DNA from: Schizochytrium sp. CCTCC M209059
Taxonomy: Eukaryota > Sar > Bigyra > Thraustochytrida > Thraustochytriidae
Direction: 5' to 3'
DNA length: 64,000 nt
Assembly: GCA_000818945.1 (NCBI GenBank)
Contig: KN805386.1
Span: 124,425-188,424 of the forward strand
Shown here piece by piece: positions 44,586 through 54,041 of the stretch. Position 1 is the stretch's first letter; every line of letters starts with the position of its first letter. A program made the position numbers and the translations under genes. The notes beneath the pieces were generated by a model. The model saw nothing but the letters and a program-made list of their open reading frames with translations, did no database searches and was not told the origin of the DNA.

Positions 44586-46598
44586 TTACGCTTGCGCCTC
44601 CGCATTGCTGTGTTCCGTCGGCAACGCAGGAGCAGTTTTTGGAGCTCCGAATGCTTTTTGTACAAATTTTTCGATAGCATTGCGAAGGTTAATATTGGCC
44701 ACGACATGCGTGTGCTCAAGCTCATTTCCCGTCACAGGAGAAACAGTGTGGCCTTCTTGAAACCACTTTTCAATTGCTGCTCGTTCGAATGCGTAACCGT
44801 CTGCAGTCACAACAGGATCTTCCATGAGCTGCGAGGTGATGGGGCATACGAAAGCGTCTACATCAATGGACAAACGCTCGGCAGCCGCACGAATCGACTC
44901 TTGCTTGGCTTGCGACACCAAAACGTCTTCTTCCAGGGGGGCTGTCGCGCGATCTGGTCCTTGCGGCCCTTCAGTCTCACGCCGAAGGGCGGCAGCGACC
45001 TCGGCTGCCGGACTGGGCCGCTCTTTCGAACAAACTTGGCAGTTCTCAAACTTTGCTGGATTTTCCAAATGACACTCTGTACACTTCCAAGACACAATGG
45101 GATCTTGTCGAGGTGGCAGCGCCTCCATTGCTGCAGATCTCGGAGAAGACGACGACGAAGAAGACGACGACGATGATGCTGACGAGGATGCCACTGGCGT
45201 GGTGGAGGGTTGATTATCTGATCCTGGTGGAGCTGATGGCTCTGCCGTATGATGACGCGGCGGGAGCGGGGGCGCAGACCTGCTTTCAACAGACGCGGAT
45301 CTCTTTGGAATTTCAGGAACGTCGACAAGCTCTGGTACTTCGGAAATTGCTGCAACCACGGGAGGCGTGTCATTCTCGACAATTGCGACAGCAAAGGGAA
45401 TCTCGTCAGGCGCTAAAGACCCGGGCCTCGCGTCCAGATTTGCGAATCGCGTTGCAGCTTGTACAGCGCGCCCGGCCTCGCGCAAGTGCGGAGGAGCAGA
45501 CGGTGAATGGTCTCGTTGAACATTGTGCGCACTACTTTCGAGATTGCTTCCAGGCTCGGGACACGTACGGATTCCATTCGTCAGAACCTCGTACATACGG
45601 TCAATATGAGCTTCGTTTGGCGAGCCAAAACGAAGGATGGCATGCCCGTGCACCGCATATCGAGCCTGAGAGTGCCGAAAGGCATCGACGATGGCTGTCC
45701 GTTTGGAATACACAGGGTCAACGTATTCAACTGCTTCGGCCATGAGTGTGAGGCGCACCACATGAAGGCCATTTTTGGGCTCCACCTCCCGTTCGCACTT
45801 GCACTGCGCGAGATTGTAGACAACCTCTGGGATCGAGCAGCTCGCATCTCCATACATAGAAAGACAGTTAAACATGGTCCGTTTCCTCTGCGGAACGATA
45901 AGTACCTGGCTGCATTGGCATGTAATGTAGGCACGAGATGTCCGTACGTCTTCCTGCACCTTCAGACAACGGGGACATTTGAGACGGGGAAAGCAAGCCA
46001 TCGTTGTGGAACCTTGTAGCCGGCAAATGGTCACGCGGCGTGACACCCATTTACTGCCAAACTGCTTGAACATTGAATTGCGTAGGTCGTCGCCCAGGAC
46101 TTTGCCGAATCGCATTTGCATGGAGGAAAAGGCCTCGACTGAGACTTTGTCGGCAAAGGCGCAGACCTTGGCTTCAAGATGACGCAGGACGGCCGTTCGA
46201 TTGCGCAGTTGCGCTAGCTGAAAGGGATTTTGGCCTGCAGCATTGCGCACGAGTGGATCTGCGCCGTGGCTGAGCAGCACGGACACCAGCTCTGCAGCGC
46301 GGTCTGGTTTACACAACACCGCGAGATGCAGCGGCGTGTCTCCAGTCTTGGCCATCTGCACGGCGACCGAGGCACCATGGTTGAGCAGAAAAATAGCGTT
46401 GTTGACGCGCTGGTTCTCTACGGCCACGAGCAATAGTGTGCGGCTCTTTGCGTCTGTCTCTTTGAGCAGTTCGCGCACGCGTTCTTCGCTAAGTTGCCCG
46501 GTCTCGAGGAGGTTTCGCAGCTTTGCGTCCCCGTTGGCGCGCGTGGCAGCGTCAAAGGCCGCTCTCTGCAGGTTCGAGCTCGAGATCGTCGTCCCCAT
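44586..46598 (-). CDS. Ankyrin-repeat, RanBP2-zinc-finger, U-box E3 ubiquitin ligase
   Basis: A 670-residue single-exon protein. The N-terminus MGTTISSSN fits the N-myristoylation pattern (Gly2, Ser6). Ankyrin repeats span about 50-145 (GDTPLHLAV, LLSHGADPLVRNAAGQNPF). A middle region at about 175-340 contains a CPRC pair and may be PH-like, which is uncertain. A Ser/Pro linker includes a poly-Ser run. A RanBP2-type zinc finger at 504-528 has WxCxxC and CxxC pairs; this class binds ubiquitin or RNA. The U-box at about 583-645 shows FVCPITSQLMEDPVVTADG, FERAAIEKWF and NINLRNAIEKF. U-boxes recruit E2 enzymes without zinc. The protein probably ubiquitinates targets picked by the ankyrin repeats, possibly at membranes. 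This domain order differs from plant XBAT ligases (ankyrin plus RING). Confidence 0.9.
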   Translation of the reverse strand: MGTTISSSNLQRAAFDAATRANGDAKLRNLLETGQLSEERVRELLKETDAKSRTLLLVAVENQRVNNAIFLLNHGASVAVQMAKTGDTPLHLAVLCKPDRAAELVSVLLSHGADPLVRNAAGQNPFQLAQLRNRTAVLRHLEAKVCAFADKVSVEAFSSMQMRFGKVLGDDLRNSMFKQFGSKWVSRRVTICRLQGSTTMACFPRLKCPRCLKVQEDVRTSRAYITCQCSQVLIVPQRKRTMFNCLSMYGDASCSIPEVVYNLAQCKCEREVEPKNGLHVVRLTLMAEAVEYVDPVYSKRTAIVDAFRHSQARYAVHGHAILRFGSPNEAHIDRMYEVLTNGIRTCPEPGSNLESSAHNVQRDHSPSAPPHLREAGRAVQAATRFANLDARPGSLAPDEIPFAVAIVENDTPPVVAAISEVPELVDVPEIPKRSASVESRSAPPLPPRHHTAEPSAPPGSDNQPSTTPVASSSASSSSSSSSSSSPRSAAMEALPPRQDPIVSWKCTECHLENPAKFENCQVCSKERPSPAAEVAAALRRETEGPQGPDRATAPLEEDVLVSQAKQESIRAAAERLSIDVDAFVCPITSQLMEDPVVTADGYAFERAAIEKWFQEGHTVSPVTGNELEHTHVVANINLRNAIEKFVQKAFGAPKTAPALPTEHSNAEAQA

Positions 46599-47182
46599 GC
46601 TGTTCCTCCTGCCTGGTGCTGCTGCTGCTGCTGTTACAACTTCTGTGACCCCTCGTCTTTCTCGGTCCGTAAGCGCTGCTCGCTCGCTCGCTCGCCCGCT
46701 CGCTCCCTTTGCGCCGCTTCCCTTCGCAGCAGGCGCTGGTGGAGCGCCGGCTGACCGTGCGCGCTGGATTCGTTCGCAGACAAGTTTTTGCTACCTTGAT
46801 GGTTTTTTTTTTTCGCACCATGTCATTTCGTTGTGACTGACGCTGTCAAGAGGAAGCGTATGAGTTGGAGTTGTGGTGGAACGCTTCGTTCCCAACGATG
46901 CGATACATCTCCGATACGATGCACCTGCGGCGTTCACTTGTGATTTGGAGGAGCGCGACGATGCGATGCGGAGAAAGAACTTGGGTCGCGCATGACAAAA
47001 GATGCACCTTTTGTTTTGCATGCATGGTTGAGACGTTCCGCCGCGATAACAGTCTCAATGTAAGCAGTGTGCAAGTGAGCATAAAACTAGAATGATTACT
47101 TTTAAGTAGAGCATACCACGGTATAAATCTTTTTGGCAGGTTCCTCGGCACGGTTTCGCTCAGAGAAGTAGAAAAGTCCATT
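46599..47182. other. Spacer between the HPP 3' end and the U-box 5' end
   Basis: About 580 bp. It carries a GCTCGC repeat (46676-46706) near the U-box start, probably 5' UTR or promoter, and AT-richer sequence next to the HPP stop. No ORF has recognisable content. Confidence 0.55.
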
Positions 47183-47965
47183 CTAATACCAATACTGCGG
47201 ATAACGCATGGCTCCGCGCAGAGTGTTGTTGTAGAGCACAGCCGAAGCCACTAGAAGGCCCGACCCAAGACCCGTTGGTACGAGGAGACCGTAGCCCATC
47301 GCCGTGAGAGCCGGGGACCCCATGACAGCGATGAGTGCAGTGCCGCCTGCAGGCGGGTGCACCGTGTTCGTCGCTTGCATGGCCATGATCGAGGCCCCGC
47401 ACGCCAAGGGAACCGCGAGCGCCGCGTTGCCCCCGCAAAGCTTGAGCGCAGAGACGCCAACAAAGGCTGAAATCAGATGGCCTCCGATAACATTGCGCGG
47501 CTGCGAGAACGGGACCACCGGCGCTGCGAACAGCAAGACCGAAGTCGCCCCAAACGACCCCAAGATCATCGTCATGTCGTGCGCGTCAGTGATCCCGAAA
47601 TGCAGCGCGGAGAGCAAGCCCGCGCTCATGAGTCCTCCCAGGCCGGACTTGAGGATCATGTCCACCCCTGGCGTCGGCGGCGGCTGCGCGCCCTCGATCC
47701 CCTTGACCTTCTCCGCAAACGTGGGCTGCGCGGGCGCCGCCTCCGCTGTCTCCTTGTCCTGCGCCCCCTTGCCGGCGCCCGCGCTCGTGCTCTTGGCCCT
47801 CTCCTGGCACCGCCGCTGCGCGAGCGCGCTCACGGCCGGCGTCGCGGCGGGGCTGGCGCTCCATCTCGAGCTCAGCCGCACGCTCGAGCTCGGCGTCGCG
47901 TCCCACCGCAGCGGGGCCGCCCTCCAGCCCGCCGCCGCGGCGCTCCGCCCCCTCGCCAGCATCAT
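47183..47965 (-). CDS. HPP-family integral membrane protein, likely organelle-targeted
   Basis: A 260-residue intronless protein. The first 65 residues are Arg/Ser/Ala-rich without acids, like a mitochondrial or plastid presequence. About 100-250 forms four hydrophobic segments (about 105-124, 131-150, 163-195, 206-245). The family signature NTVHPPAGGTALIAV lies at 200-214 (His203, Pro204, Pro205), with GSFGATSVLLF (136-146) as a second conserved block. HPP proteins occur in bacteria and plants, and plant members have been linked to nitrite transport; the substrate here is not shown. The C-terminal AMRYPQYWY is short and soluble. The start is the first of two adjacent ATGs. Confidence 0.9.
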   Translation of the reverse strand: MMLARGRSAAAAGWRAAPLRWDATPSSSVRLSSRWSASPAATPAVSALAQRRCQERAKSTSAGAGKGAQDKETAEAAPAQPTFAEKVKGIEGAQPPPTPGVDMILKSGLGGLMSAGLLSALHFGITDAHDMTMILGSFGATSVLLFAAPVVPFSQPRNVIGGHLISAFVGVSALKLCGGNAALAVPLACGASIMAMQATNTVHPPAGGTALIAVMGSPALTAMGYGLLVPTGLGSGLLVASAVLYNNTLRGAMRYPQYWY

Positions 47966-49597
47966 CCTCCCGCGCGCTGGCCTGCCTCGCGTCGCGACCT
48001 CCGCGTCTCCGTTCTGGCTTTGCTCGCCTCGCTCTTCTCGCTCGCCTTGCTTGCCTCGAGAGACTGAGTGAGTGAAAGATTGCCTGAGAGGGGGAGAGAG
48101 AGAGGGGCCTGGGACGCTTTCGTCCCGTCGCCCGCGCGCCTAGGGCCCCCTAGGTCCCGGCTACCGCCCGCGGCCGAGCCGCCGCTCTCAGCCGCAGCTC
48201 CGCCCGCGCGCCCGAGCTCCGGCCTCGCCTCGGCTCGCGGGCTCGCGCAGGCGCCCTCGCCGCGCACGCGAGCTCTCGGGCGCGCGAGCAGCCTTCGCCG
48301 CCTTCGCCGCCTTCGCCGCGCGCGGCCGAAGAGGCGGGGAGAGCGGCGGCGAAGAGATAGATGGCCGCCCGTATCCAAGCGTGACCATCGCAGCGCGAGC
48401 CCTCCGCGAGCTACGCTGCCGCCGCGCGAGGCCGTCGCTCGCCGGCGTCGTCTCCGGCGCGCGCGCGGCTTTCAGACGACGGCGTCCTCCGGCAGCCGCC
48501 GCGGCGCCTCGCCGAACGACCGCCGGAGCGTCGTCGTGCGGCGGCAGGCAGCGCCAGGTGCGGCGGCGAGGAAGCGGTTCGATGTCTCGCCCTTCTCTTC
48601 TTCCCTGCCTGCGAGAACACCACACCGCCGACCACTGCCGTGCCGCGCCGCCGCGGAGGACGCGCGCGAGGCGGAGGACTCGGACTCGCGGCCCACGGCG
48701 GCGACGATGGCGGCGACGATGGCGGCGACGATCTGCGGAAGCGGCAAGGCGCGGCGGGGGAGGATCTTTTCCTGCCAGCGCGCGGGGCTGAGCGGAATAA
48801 GGTGCGAGAGGCCCAGGAAGAGGACGAGCAAAGGGAAAAATAAGGAAAGAAAAGGAAAGGAAAGAAGAAAAGAAAAGAAAAGAAAAGAAAAGAAAAGGTG
48901 GTGGTGGCCGCCTTGGAGACGTACGTACGAGGCGACTTCTGCGCGTGCACAAGGGCCGGCCAGCGCGAGCGACGCGGCGGACGTCTTCGCCGCCGTGTGG
49001 CTCGCTCACTTACTGCGAGTCACTCGGACAGTCACTCAGGCAAGCGCGCATGGCCGGTCGGTGAGGTGTGCCGGCGTATCTGGAGTGACGGAGCTGAGAG
49101 GAAAACACAGCGCAGGGGCGGCAAGGAAGGCAAGATCGTCCCCGCGAGACTGTGCTGGGTCTCCCCGTCAGCGGCCAGCCGGGGAGGAGCCGAGTGACAG
49201 TGACCACCGTGACCGGCAGCGGGTCCATGGCGATTTCAAGACGATTCATTCCTTCAAGATCAAATTCGACGCATCAGGACGACTTCGGACCGTCACATCT
49301 CAGAATGGCGCAGCGCGCCCACGTGATCCCAGCGCCTGTTGACGTAGAAAAGATTCTCCGTCATCGCGGGTGTGTAGTCGCACGTACTTGTAAAAAAAAA
49401 TATGCTCTTTGCTGATTTGGCTTTCAGTGATTGGTTGCGGGTGCAAGGGGAGTGCTAGGCGTCAGTGGGGATAGAAGCTTCTGACACTCATGCAAACGAC
49501 GGAAAAAAAAAAACTAATAGGCCTGTCTGAGAGAAGAAGTTCGTTTTACCCTGGTTATTATTCTTATTATTCTTATTGAAATCTCGTTGCTGTCTCT
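47966..49597. other. Spacer upstream of the HPP gene
   Basis: About 1.6 kb. The first kilobase is very GC-rich, with a ccttcgccg repeat at 48294-48319 and a gatggcggc repeat at 48706-48734. An AAAAG run sits at 48851-48896. The remainder is mixed, with A-runs at 49389-49399 and 49501-49512. Overlapping Arg-rich ORFs occur on both strands, none with a recognisable domain. Confidence 0.5.
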
Positions 49598-50662
49598 TTA
49601 ACATGCCGGAGCGAGGTTGAGAGGCGCGATGCGCTTCGGAGGAGCCCTCTTGGGATCGAGAAGAGCAACTTGCTGAGTTTTGCGAGCCAGCTCAACAACG
49701 AGAGCATCTCGATCGATCTGCAAGCGATGAAGCTCGGCGTGGTGCTGCTGAAAAGATCGAGTATAAGCCTTGGAGGTGGCCTCTTCGAGGGCTTTGCTCC
49801 GTTGCTCGATTCCGAGCGCTACTTGTTTCCGGAGATCTCTGACACGCTCGTCGAGAACAACCAACTCGGCGTTTGAACGTTGCAGCTGCTCATGCCTGCC
49901 TTGGCTGATACTCAAAAGGTCTTGAATTTGGCGCTCTGGATTGTATGCACTGGAGTATACGACTAGGCACGACTTTATCGCGGACTGTAAGCGCGCAACC
50001 GCATCTTCAAGAGCGCTCGACAGCTCTTCCGCTTTCTCTTGTCCAGTGATAGCCTCTGAAGGCTCGTCGCTTGCAATGTCGCTGTCACAGCGGAGAACCT
50101 CGTCACCCCACGAAAAGTTTTCGTGAGCGGGGTGAGCTTCGAGTTGGACAGCCATCGCAGCGAGTGCATGCTGTGTTGAATATAGTCTGTGTTCGCACAG
50201 ATGTCCTCTGTTTCTGAGGGTTTCATTTTCCTTGTCGAGTCGTTGCACAGCCTGCACAAGTCCACGAATAACCTGAGTTGCGGACGCGTTGAGCAGCTCG
50301 CAAGTTTCTGCCCGCGTCTTACAGACCTTGCGCTCCTCCTTGACAACTTTACGCGAAGCTGCATTTAAGAGCGCTGTTCGCTCGATAGCATCTTCGACTG
50401 CGCGCTGGGTCGTCCATCGTGGATTATACCTGCGAGCTGCCTCGCGAAGTTGGTTCAAGACGGGTTTCACCTTTGTTGTCTTTTGCGCCTCTTGGTCAGT
50501 AGCGTCCGCCTCGTCGCTGGCCATCGTCAAAGCCGTTCTCCCTTGGTCCTTTCCTTTCTTCCTCGCCGTGCGATTTGTCGCCACGTGCGGCCCGCTCACG
50601 CTGTCGTCAACTCCATTGGCTGGACTTTTCACTTCGTGCGAGGGCTCGCTCCATGGCGGCAT
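49598..50662 (-). CDS. Coiled-coil protein of unknown function
   Basis: About 354 residues from the ATG at 50660-50662; the frame stays open upstream but without another ATG, and an internal Met (MASDEADATDQE, 46 residues on) is an alternative start. The first 60 residues are polar and probably disordered. Heptad-like helices occupy about 75-170 (LNQLREAARRYN, VQAVQRLDKENETLR) and about 205-340 (ELSSALEDAVARLQSAI, LDERVRDLRKQV), broken by an acidic stretch around 180-205. It ends PPKRIAPLNLAPAC. I recognise no catalytic or binding domain; a structural or scaffolding role is a guess. It is divergent with the SET gene, about 610 bp apart. Confidence 0.7.
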   Translation of the reverse strand: MPPWSEPSHEVKSPANGVDDSVSGPHVATNRTARKKGKDQGRTALTMASDEADATDQEAQKTTKVKPVLNQLREAARRYNPRWTTQRAVEDAIERTALLNAASRKVVKEERKVCKTRAETCELLNASATQVIRGLVQAVQRLDKENETLRNRGHLCEHRLYSTQHALAAMAVQLEAHPAHENFSWGDEVLRCDSDIASDEPSEAITGQEKAEELSSALEDAVARLQSAIKSCLVVYSSAYNPERQIQDLLSISQGRHEQLQRSNAELVVLDERVRDLRKQVALGIEQRSKALEEATSKAYTRSFQQHHAELHRLQIDRDALVVELARKTQQVALLDPKRAPPKRIAPLNLAPAC

Positions 50663-51272
50663 CCACTGGCGTGCATGATGCCTTGCAAGAGTTGAGTCCT
50701 TTATCTTCAAAAGACTCCGCGCGCGTAGAACTACTACTACGTACGATTATCGAACATCCATGTCCCCGCGGTACACACTTTTTTTTTTTCTGTTTTTATT
50801 TACTTGCTTTATCGCGCGCGCTTGTTTTTTCCCACTTTATATTCTGCAAATTGAGCACGATCACAACGCATGTACGTAACGCTTTGTGTGCTTTTGCCGC
50901 CCGGGACCCACGACGAGCCTACTAGAGAGCCTGGGTCTGACCAACATGAGAAATACACACAGGGCCTCAAATTTTCGATGCAGTATACGTAAGTCGTCGA
51001 TCATGTTGCCTCGAAGGTCGCGCAACAATTCCCCGAGTCTTGTGCGCATTCACACACACAGAAAACCGTGTGCTGCGCACAAGACCATGACTCGCACCAG
51101 AGCCTGAGGGATAATTATCATGATGATATCAGTCGCATAGGCCAAGCTGTAGACGCTCAAGCTCGTACGCGAGACGTCGCTTCGCGCGCGCCGCGTCTGC
51201 ACAACAGGGCTCTCCCGTGGCCGCGCCGCGTCTCGCTCACGCGCTGCTCGGTCCTCCCGCCGCGGCGAACCC
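50663..51272. promoter_or_regulatory. Divergent promoter region between coiled-coil (-) and SET (+) genes
   Basis: About 610 bp separating two outward-facing starts. A T-run at 50780-50790 and a CACACACA at 51051-51060 are the only simple features. I could not identify specific sites. Confidence 0.45.
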
Positions 51273-53294
51273 ATGTCGACTGAAGAGGCCGCCGAGGCCG
51301 CGACCGCAAGCGCGATGAAGACGGAGCTCGACGCCTCCGCCGCTGCCACCGCCGCTACCACCGCCGCCACGGGCACGGAGGCCGCCGCACCCAGCACGGA
51401 CACGAGCGCTGCCGCGGCTGCTCCTGCTGACAAGCCTGCAGACGTCGGCGCCAACAACGCGGAGGCGCCCGTAACGACAACGTCGACGGCGCCAACAACC
51501 ACTTCCTCGTCGGCGGCGCCAACGACCACGGAGCCAGCAAGCGCGAGCGAGGTGGATAAGAAGACGACTTCGGGTGAAACCGCCGCAGAAGACGCGGGAA
51601 AATCTTCATCGACAGCCATTGCGGCAGCTCAGGTCGCAGCTATAGCTGACGCTAAAGATGGAGCAGCTCCCATGTCCGTAGACGAGACGGCCCCGGTCGC
51701 GTCGAATGAAAATGATAGCAAGACTGCAGAAGAAGCAAAAACAGACGCGGATGCCAAGACTTCTGGTGATAATGCCAAGCCGCCAGAGCCTCCTGAACAG
51801 CAGCAGACTTCTTCTTCGTCCACGAGCGCTGGTGGCACTGCTGGCGACTCCAAGCGCAAGCGAGGTCGCGACCCGGATCGCGTTTTTCAGTCAATCTTTG
51901 GAATCAAGAAAAAACTTCGTGCAGATGCGCTCGTGACAGAGACGGCAAAAACGGGCGAAGACGCTGGACCTGGGCCGGGTCGGCGGGAGCTACTTGATCA
52001 AGAGGCTGCCAAGAAGGCCCTTGACGGTATTGCACAAACAGCGCTTGATAAGGCGCCCCGCATGCGCACTTTTGCGCAGCAGCAGCTCGGTGCCAAGATT
52101 GGCCGTCCACGGAAGCATCGAGTAGACGAGCTTCTTGATGAGAACGCGACATTTAGCGCAGCTCAAGTCCGACAAAAGGTCATCGAAGTCAAGTCCAAGT
52201 TTCGTGCGCGTGTCCATAGCTTGGAGTCTCAGTTGCGCGCTCTGCAAAATAATGAGCGAAAGAAGATGCTCAAGCAGTCCTCACGTGCTGGCGGCACTGG
52301 AAGCGGCCGGCCTACATTCGGCCTGATGCGCGCTCCTGCGGTCGCAAGCGCAGAGTTCAAGACCCTGGAAACCAATGAGTACACGCCCGAGGCACTCAAC
52401 ATCACAGACCGAATGATGGGCGTACCAGCGCAGTGCAAGTGCCCATCGCGCAAAGAGTCCTGCGGTCCTGCGTCGCAATGTGCCAATCGGTCGGCGGAGG
52501 CCGAGTGCCCTTCCGAGTGCAACGCAGAATCTTGCGAGAACCAGCAGCTTCGGAAGCGCGCTTGGGCCAAGACCAATGTAGCTACTGCAACGGTGCCTTC
52601 AATGGGGGTGGGTCTCTTTGCGCAGGAGACCATTCCCAAGGGCGTGCTCATCATCGAGGTCACTGGCGAGGTCGTGACTGCCGCGCAGGCCAAACAGCGT
52701 CTCGAAGGCAAGTACAGGCGTTTGCACCACGAGTACATTTTCCCACTCAGCACGCGACTCCGAATCGACGCCACGCTGCAGGGCTCCCCGGCACGCTTCA
52801 TCAATCATTCGTGTGAGCCTAATGCTGAGCCAGCGGTCTGGAACGTCGACGGCCGTATGCGCGTTGGTATCTGGGCTCAGCGCGAGATTTCTGAGGGTGA
52901 CGAGATCACAATTTCGTATGCGCCCACCGTCCCGGCGGAGAAGCGCATTCGGTGCCTGTGCGGCGAAACGACGTGCCGCAAGTTCGTTGGCGCGACGCAA
53001 GAGGGCTTGTACATGCATCAACGCACGTCTGCGGTCGATCCTGTCACGGGCGTCAAGTTAGCTGCAGCCCTATCAGCGCCCCGCGCTGAGGCGCAACTCA
53101 AGCACATTACCGCACTTTTGCGTGCTCGCGAAGTTGCCGGCATGACGTCTGTGAACACGGCAGCAGCTTGGATGCCTGCCGAGGATCTCAAGCTCTTGCG
53201 CGCGTCCAAGGTCTTCCAGGCACGCGCCATTTCTCGCGTTCTCGATGCAGACTTTGCGCCTCTGCTCGCAAAAACCGAAAGCGCTTCTAGCTAG
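51273..53294 (+). CDS. AWS-SET-postSET histone-lysine methyltransferase (SET2/ASH1/NSD type)
   Basis: A 673-residue intronless protein. Residues 1-190 are Ala/Thr/Ser-rich and disordered. A basic KRKRGRD (194-200) and an AT-hook-like GRPRKHR (277-283) suggest nuclear DNA association. The cysteine-rich AWS (about 385-426: CKCPSRKESC, CANRS, ECPSEC, CENQQ) is followed by the SET domain (about 433-550). SET motifs are MGVGLFA (cofactor), ARFINHSCEPNAE (507-519; Asn511, His512) and GDEITISYA with catalytic-type Tyr549. The post-SET CLCGETTCRKFVG supplies zinc-binding Cys561, Cys563 and Cys568. AWS plus SET plus post-SET is the layout of H3K36 methyltransferases (SET2, NSD, ASH1); the exact mark is not proven. 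GDEITISYA replaces the more common ELTFDYN. No PHD, PWWP, SRI or bromodomain is seen. The start ATG follows CC. Confidence 0.92.
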   Translation: MSTEEAAEAATASAMKTELDASAAATAATTAATGTEAAAPSTDTSAAAAAPADKPADVGANNAEAPVTTTSTAPTTTSSSAAPTTTEPASASEVDKKTTSGETAAEDAGKSSSTAIAAAQVAAIADAKDGAAPMSVDETAPVASNENDSKTAEEAKTDADAKTSGDNAKPPEPPEQQQTSSSSTSAGGTAGDSKRKRGRDPDRVFQSIFGIKKKLRADALVTETAKTGEDAGPGPGRRELLDQEAAKKALDGIAQTALDKAPRMRTFAQQQLGAKIGRPRKHRVDELLDENATFSAAQVRQKVIEVKSKFRARVHSLESQLRALQNNERKKMLKQSSRAGGTGSGRPTFGLMRAPAVASAEFKTLETNEYTPEALNITDRMMGVPAQCKCPSRKESCGPASQCANRSAEAECPSECNAESCENQQLRKRAWAKTNVATATVPSMGVGLFAQETIPKGVLIIEVTGEVVTAAQAKQRLEGKYRRLHHEYIFPLSTRLRIDATLQGSPARFINHSCEPNAEPAVWNVDGRMRVGIWAQREISEGDEITISYAPTVPAEKRIRCLCGETTCRKFVGATQEGLYMHQRTSAVDPVTGVKLAAALSAPRAEAQLKHITALLRAREVAGMTSVNTAAAWMPAEDLKLLRASKVFQARAISRVLDADFAPLLAKTESASS

Positions 53295-53678
53295 GAGACC
53301 GCCCTGTTTGCTCAATTCTCCATGGAAAAAGATTATAAAAGGTGCGATGCTATAACAGTCAGTCACGGTTTGCCCTGGTCTTGATGATACTACCTATGTG
53401 TGCGCGACGCGGACGCCTTGATGCTGCTTGCGTGCGCCGTGCGTCTGATTCTGTTTGCTTCGATGAGATAAAGATGTATCTTTACTAAAGATGGCTGGCA
53501 ATTTCTGAAAATGCGCACAAGCCAGCAACAAGTCTCGTACTACCCTCGGCCCAACCACGCGTCGTGCAGCGCGACAGCGAACCTTTGCTTGTCGGCGTGA
53601 CCCCGCTGTGGCGCTGCGTGCCTTTAGCCTCCGCGGTTGCTAGGAGCCGCAGGCGGAGCGAAGAAGAGTGCGAGGGAG
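53295..53678. other. Spacer between SET and the small HEPN-like gene
   Basis: About 380 bp holding the SET 3' UTR and the upstream region of the next gene. A TTG at 53637 is in frame with the next gene, but the ATG at 53679 is preferred. Nothing else is recognisable. Confidence 0.55.
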
Positions 53679-54041
53679 ATGGGCGCTGTGGTAGCGAAAC
53701 TGCTCGGGCATGAGGACGACTTGCTTGCAAACACGTGCTGCGACGTCAAGCTGGTGATCATCGCTAGCAAGTACCTGGAGGCGCAGCTAGTGACGGACTT
53801 TGGCGCAACAGGCAGAGGTCTGCACGAGAAGATCACGACGGCGGAGGGCCTTGACGCACAAACGCAGCGTCGCTTGCGCAAGATCGCCACAATTCGAAAC
53901 AAGCTCATCCATGAAATCGGCTACGATGAGGTGGACGATCGCGAACGTTTTAGGGAGGATTTCAATCGTGCTGTCGAGACCCTTCGTCAAAAGGCAGCCG
54001 AGCGTCGTGGTGAGACCGATCCACAATGTGTCATCTCGTGA
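53679..54041 (+). CDS. Small HEPN-like (RNxxxH) protein with a C-terminal CaaX box
   Basis: A 120-residue protein. About 25-100 is one helical domain: CDVKLVIIASKYLEAQL, then RKIATIRNKLIHEIGYDEV and DDRERFREDF. RNKLIH matches the R-x4-H motif of HEPN domains, whose active members are RNases or nucleotide-modifying partners. The same pattern (CDxKL, ASKxL, RNxxxHE, DRExFR) appears in the two larger genes downstream, so all three share ancestry. It ends in CVIS, a CaaX-type prenylation signal, and begins MGAV, where Gly2 could be acylated, so membrane attachment is likely. The two large paralogs lack the CaaX. No catalytic activity is proven; a non-catalytic helical adaptor is the main alternative. 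Confidence 0.7.
   Translation: MGAVVAKLLGHEDDLLANTCCDVKLVIIASKYLEAQLVTDFGATGRGLHEKITTAEGLDAQTQRRLRKIATIRNKLIHEIGYDEVDDRERFREDFNRAVETLRQKAAERRGETDPQCVIS

Noticed and set aside
50663..50710. Upstream extension of the coiled-coil protein from 50710
   Set aside because: It would need a TTG start; the first ATG in frame is at 50660-50662.
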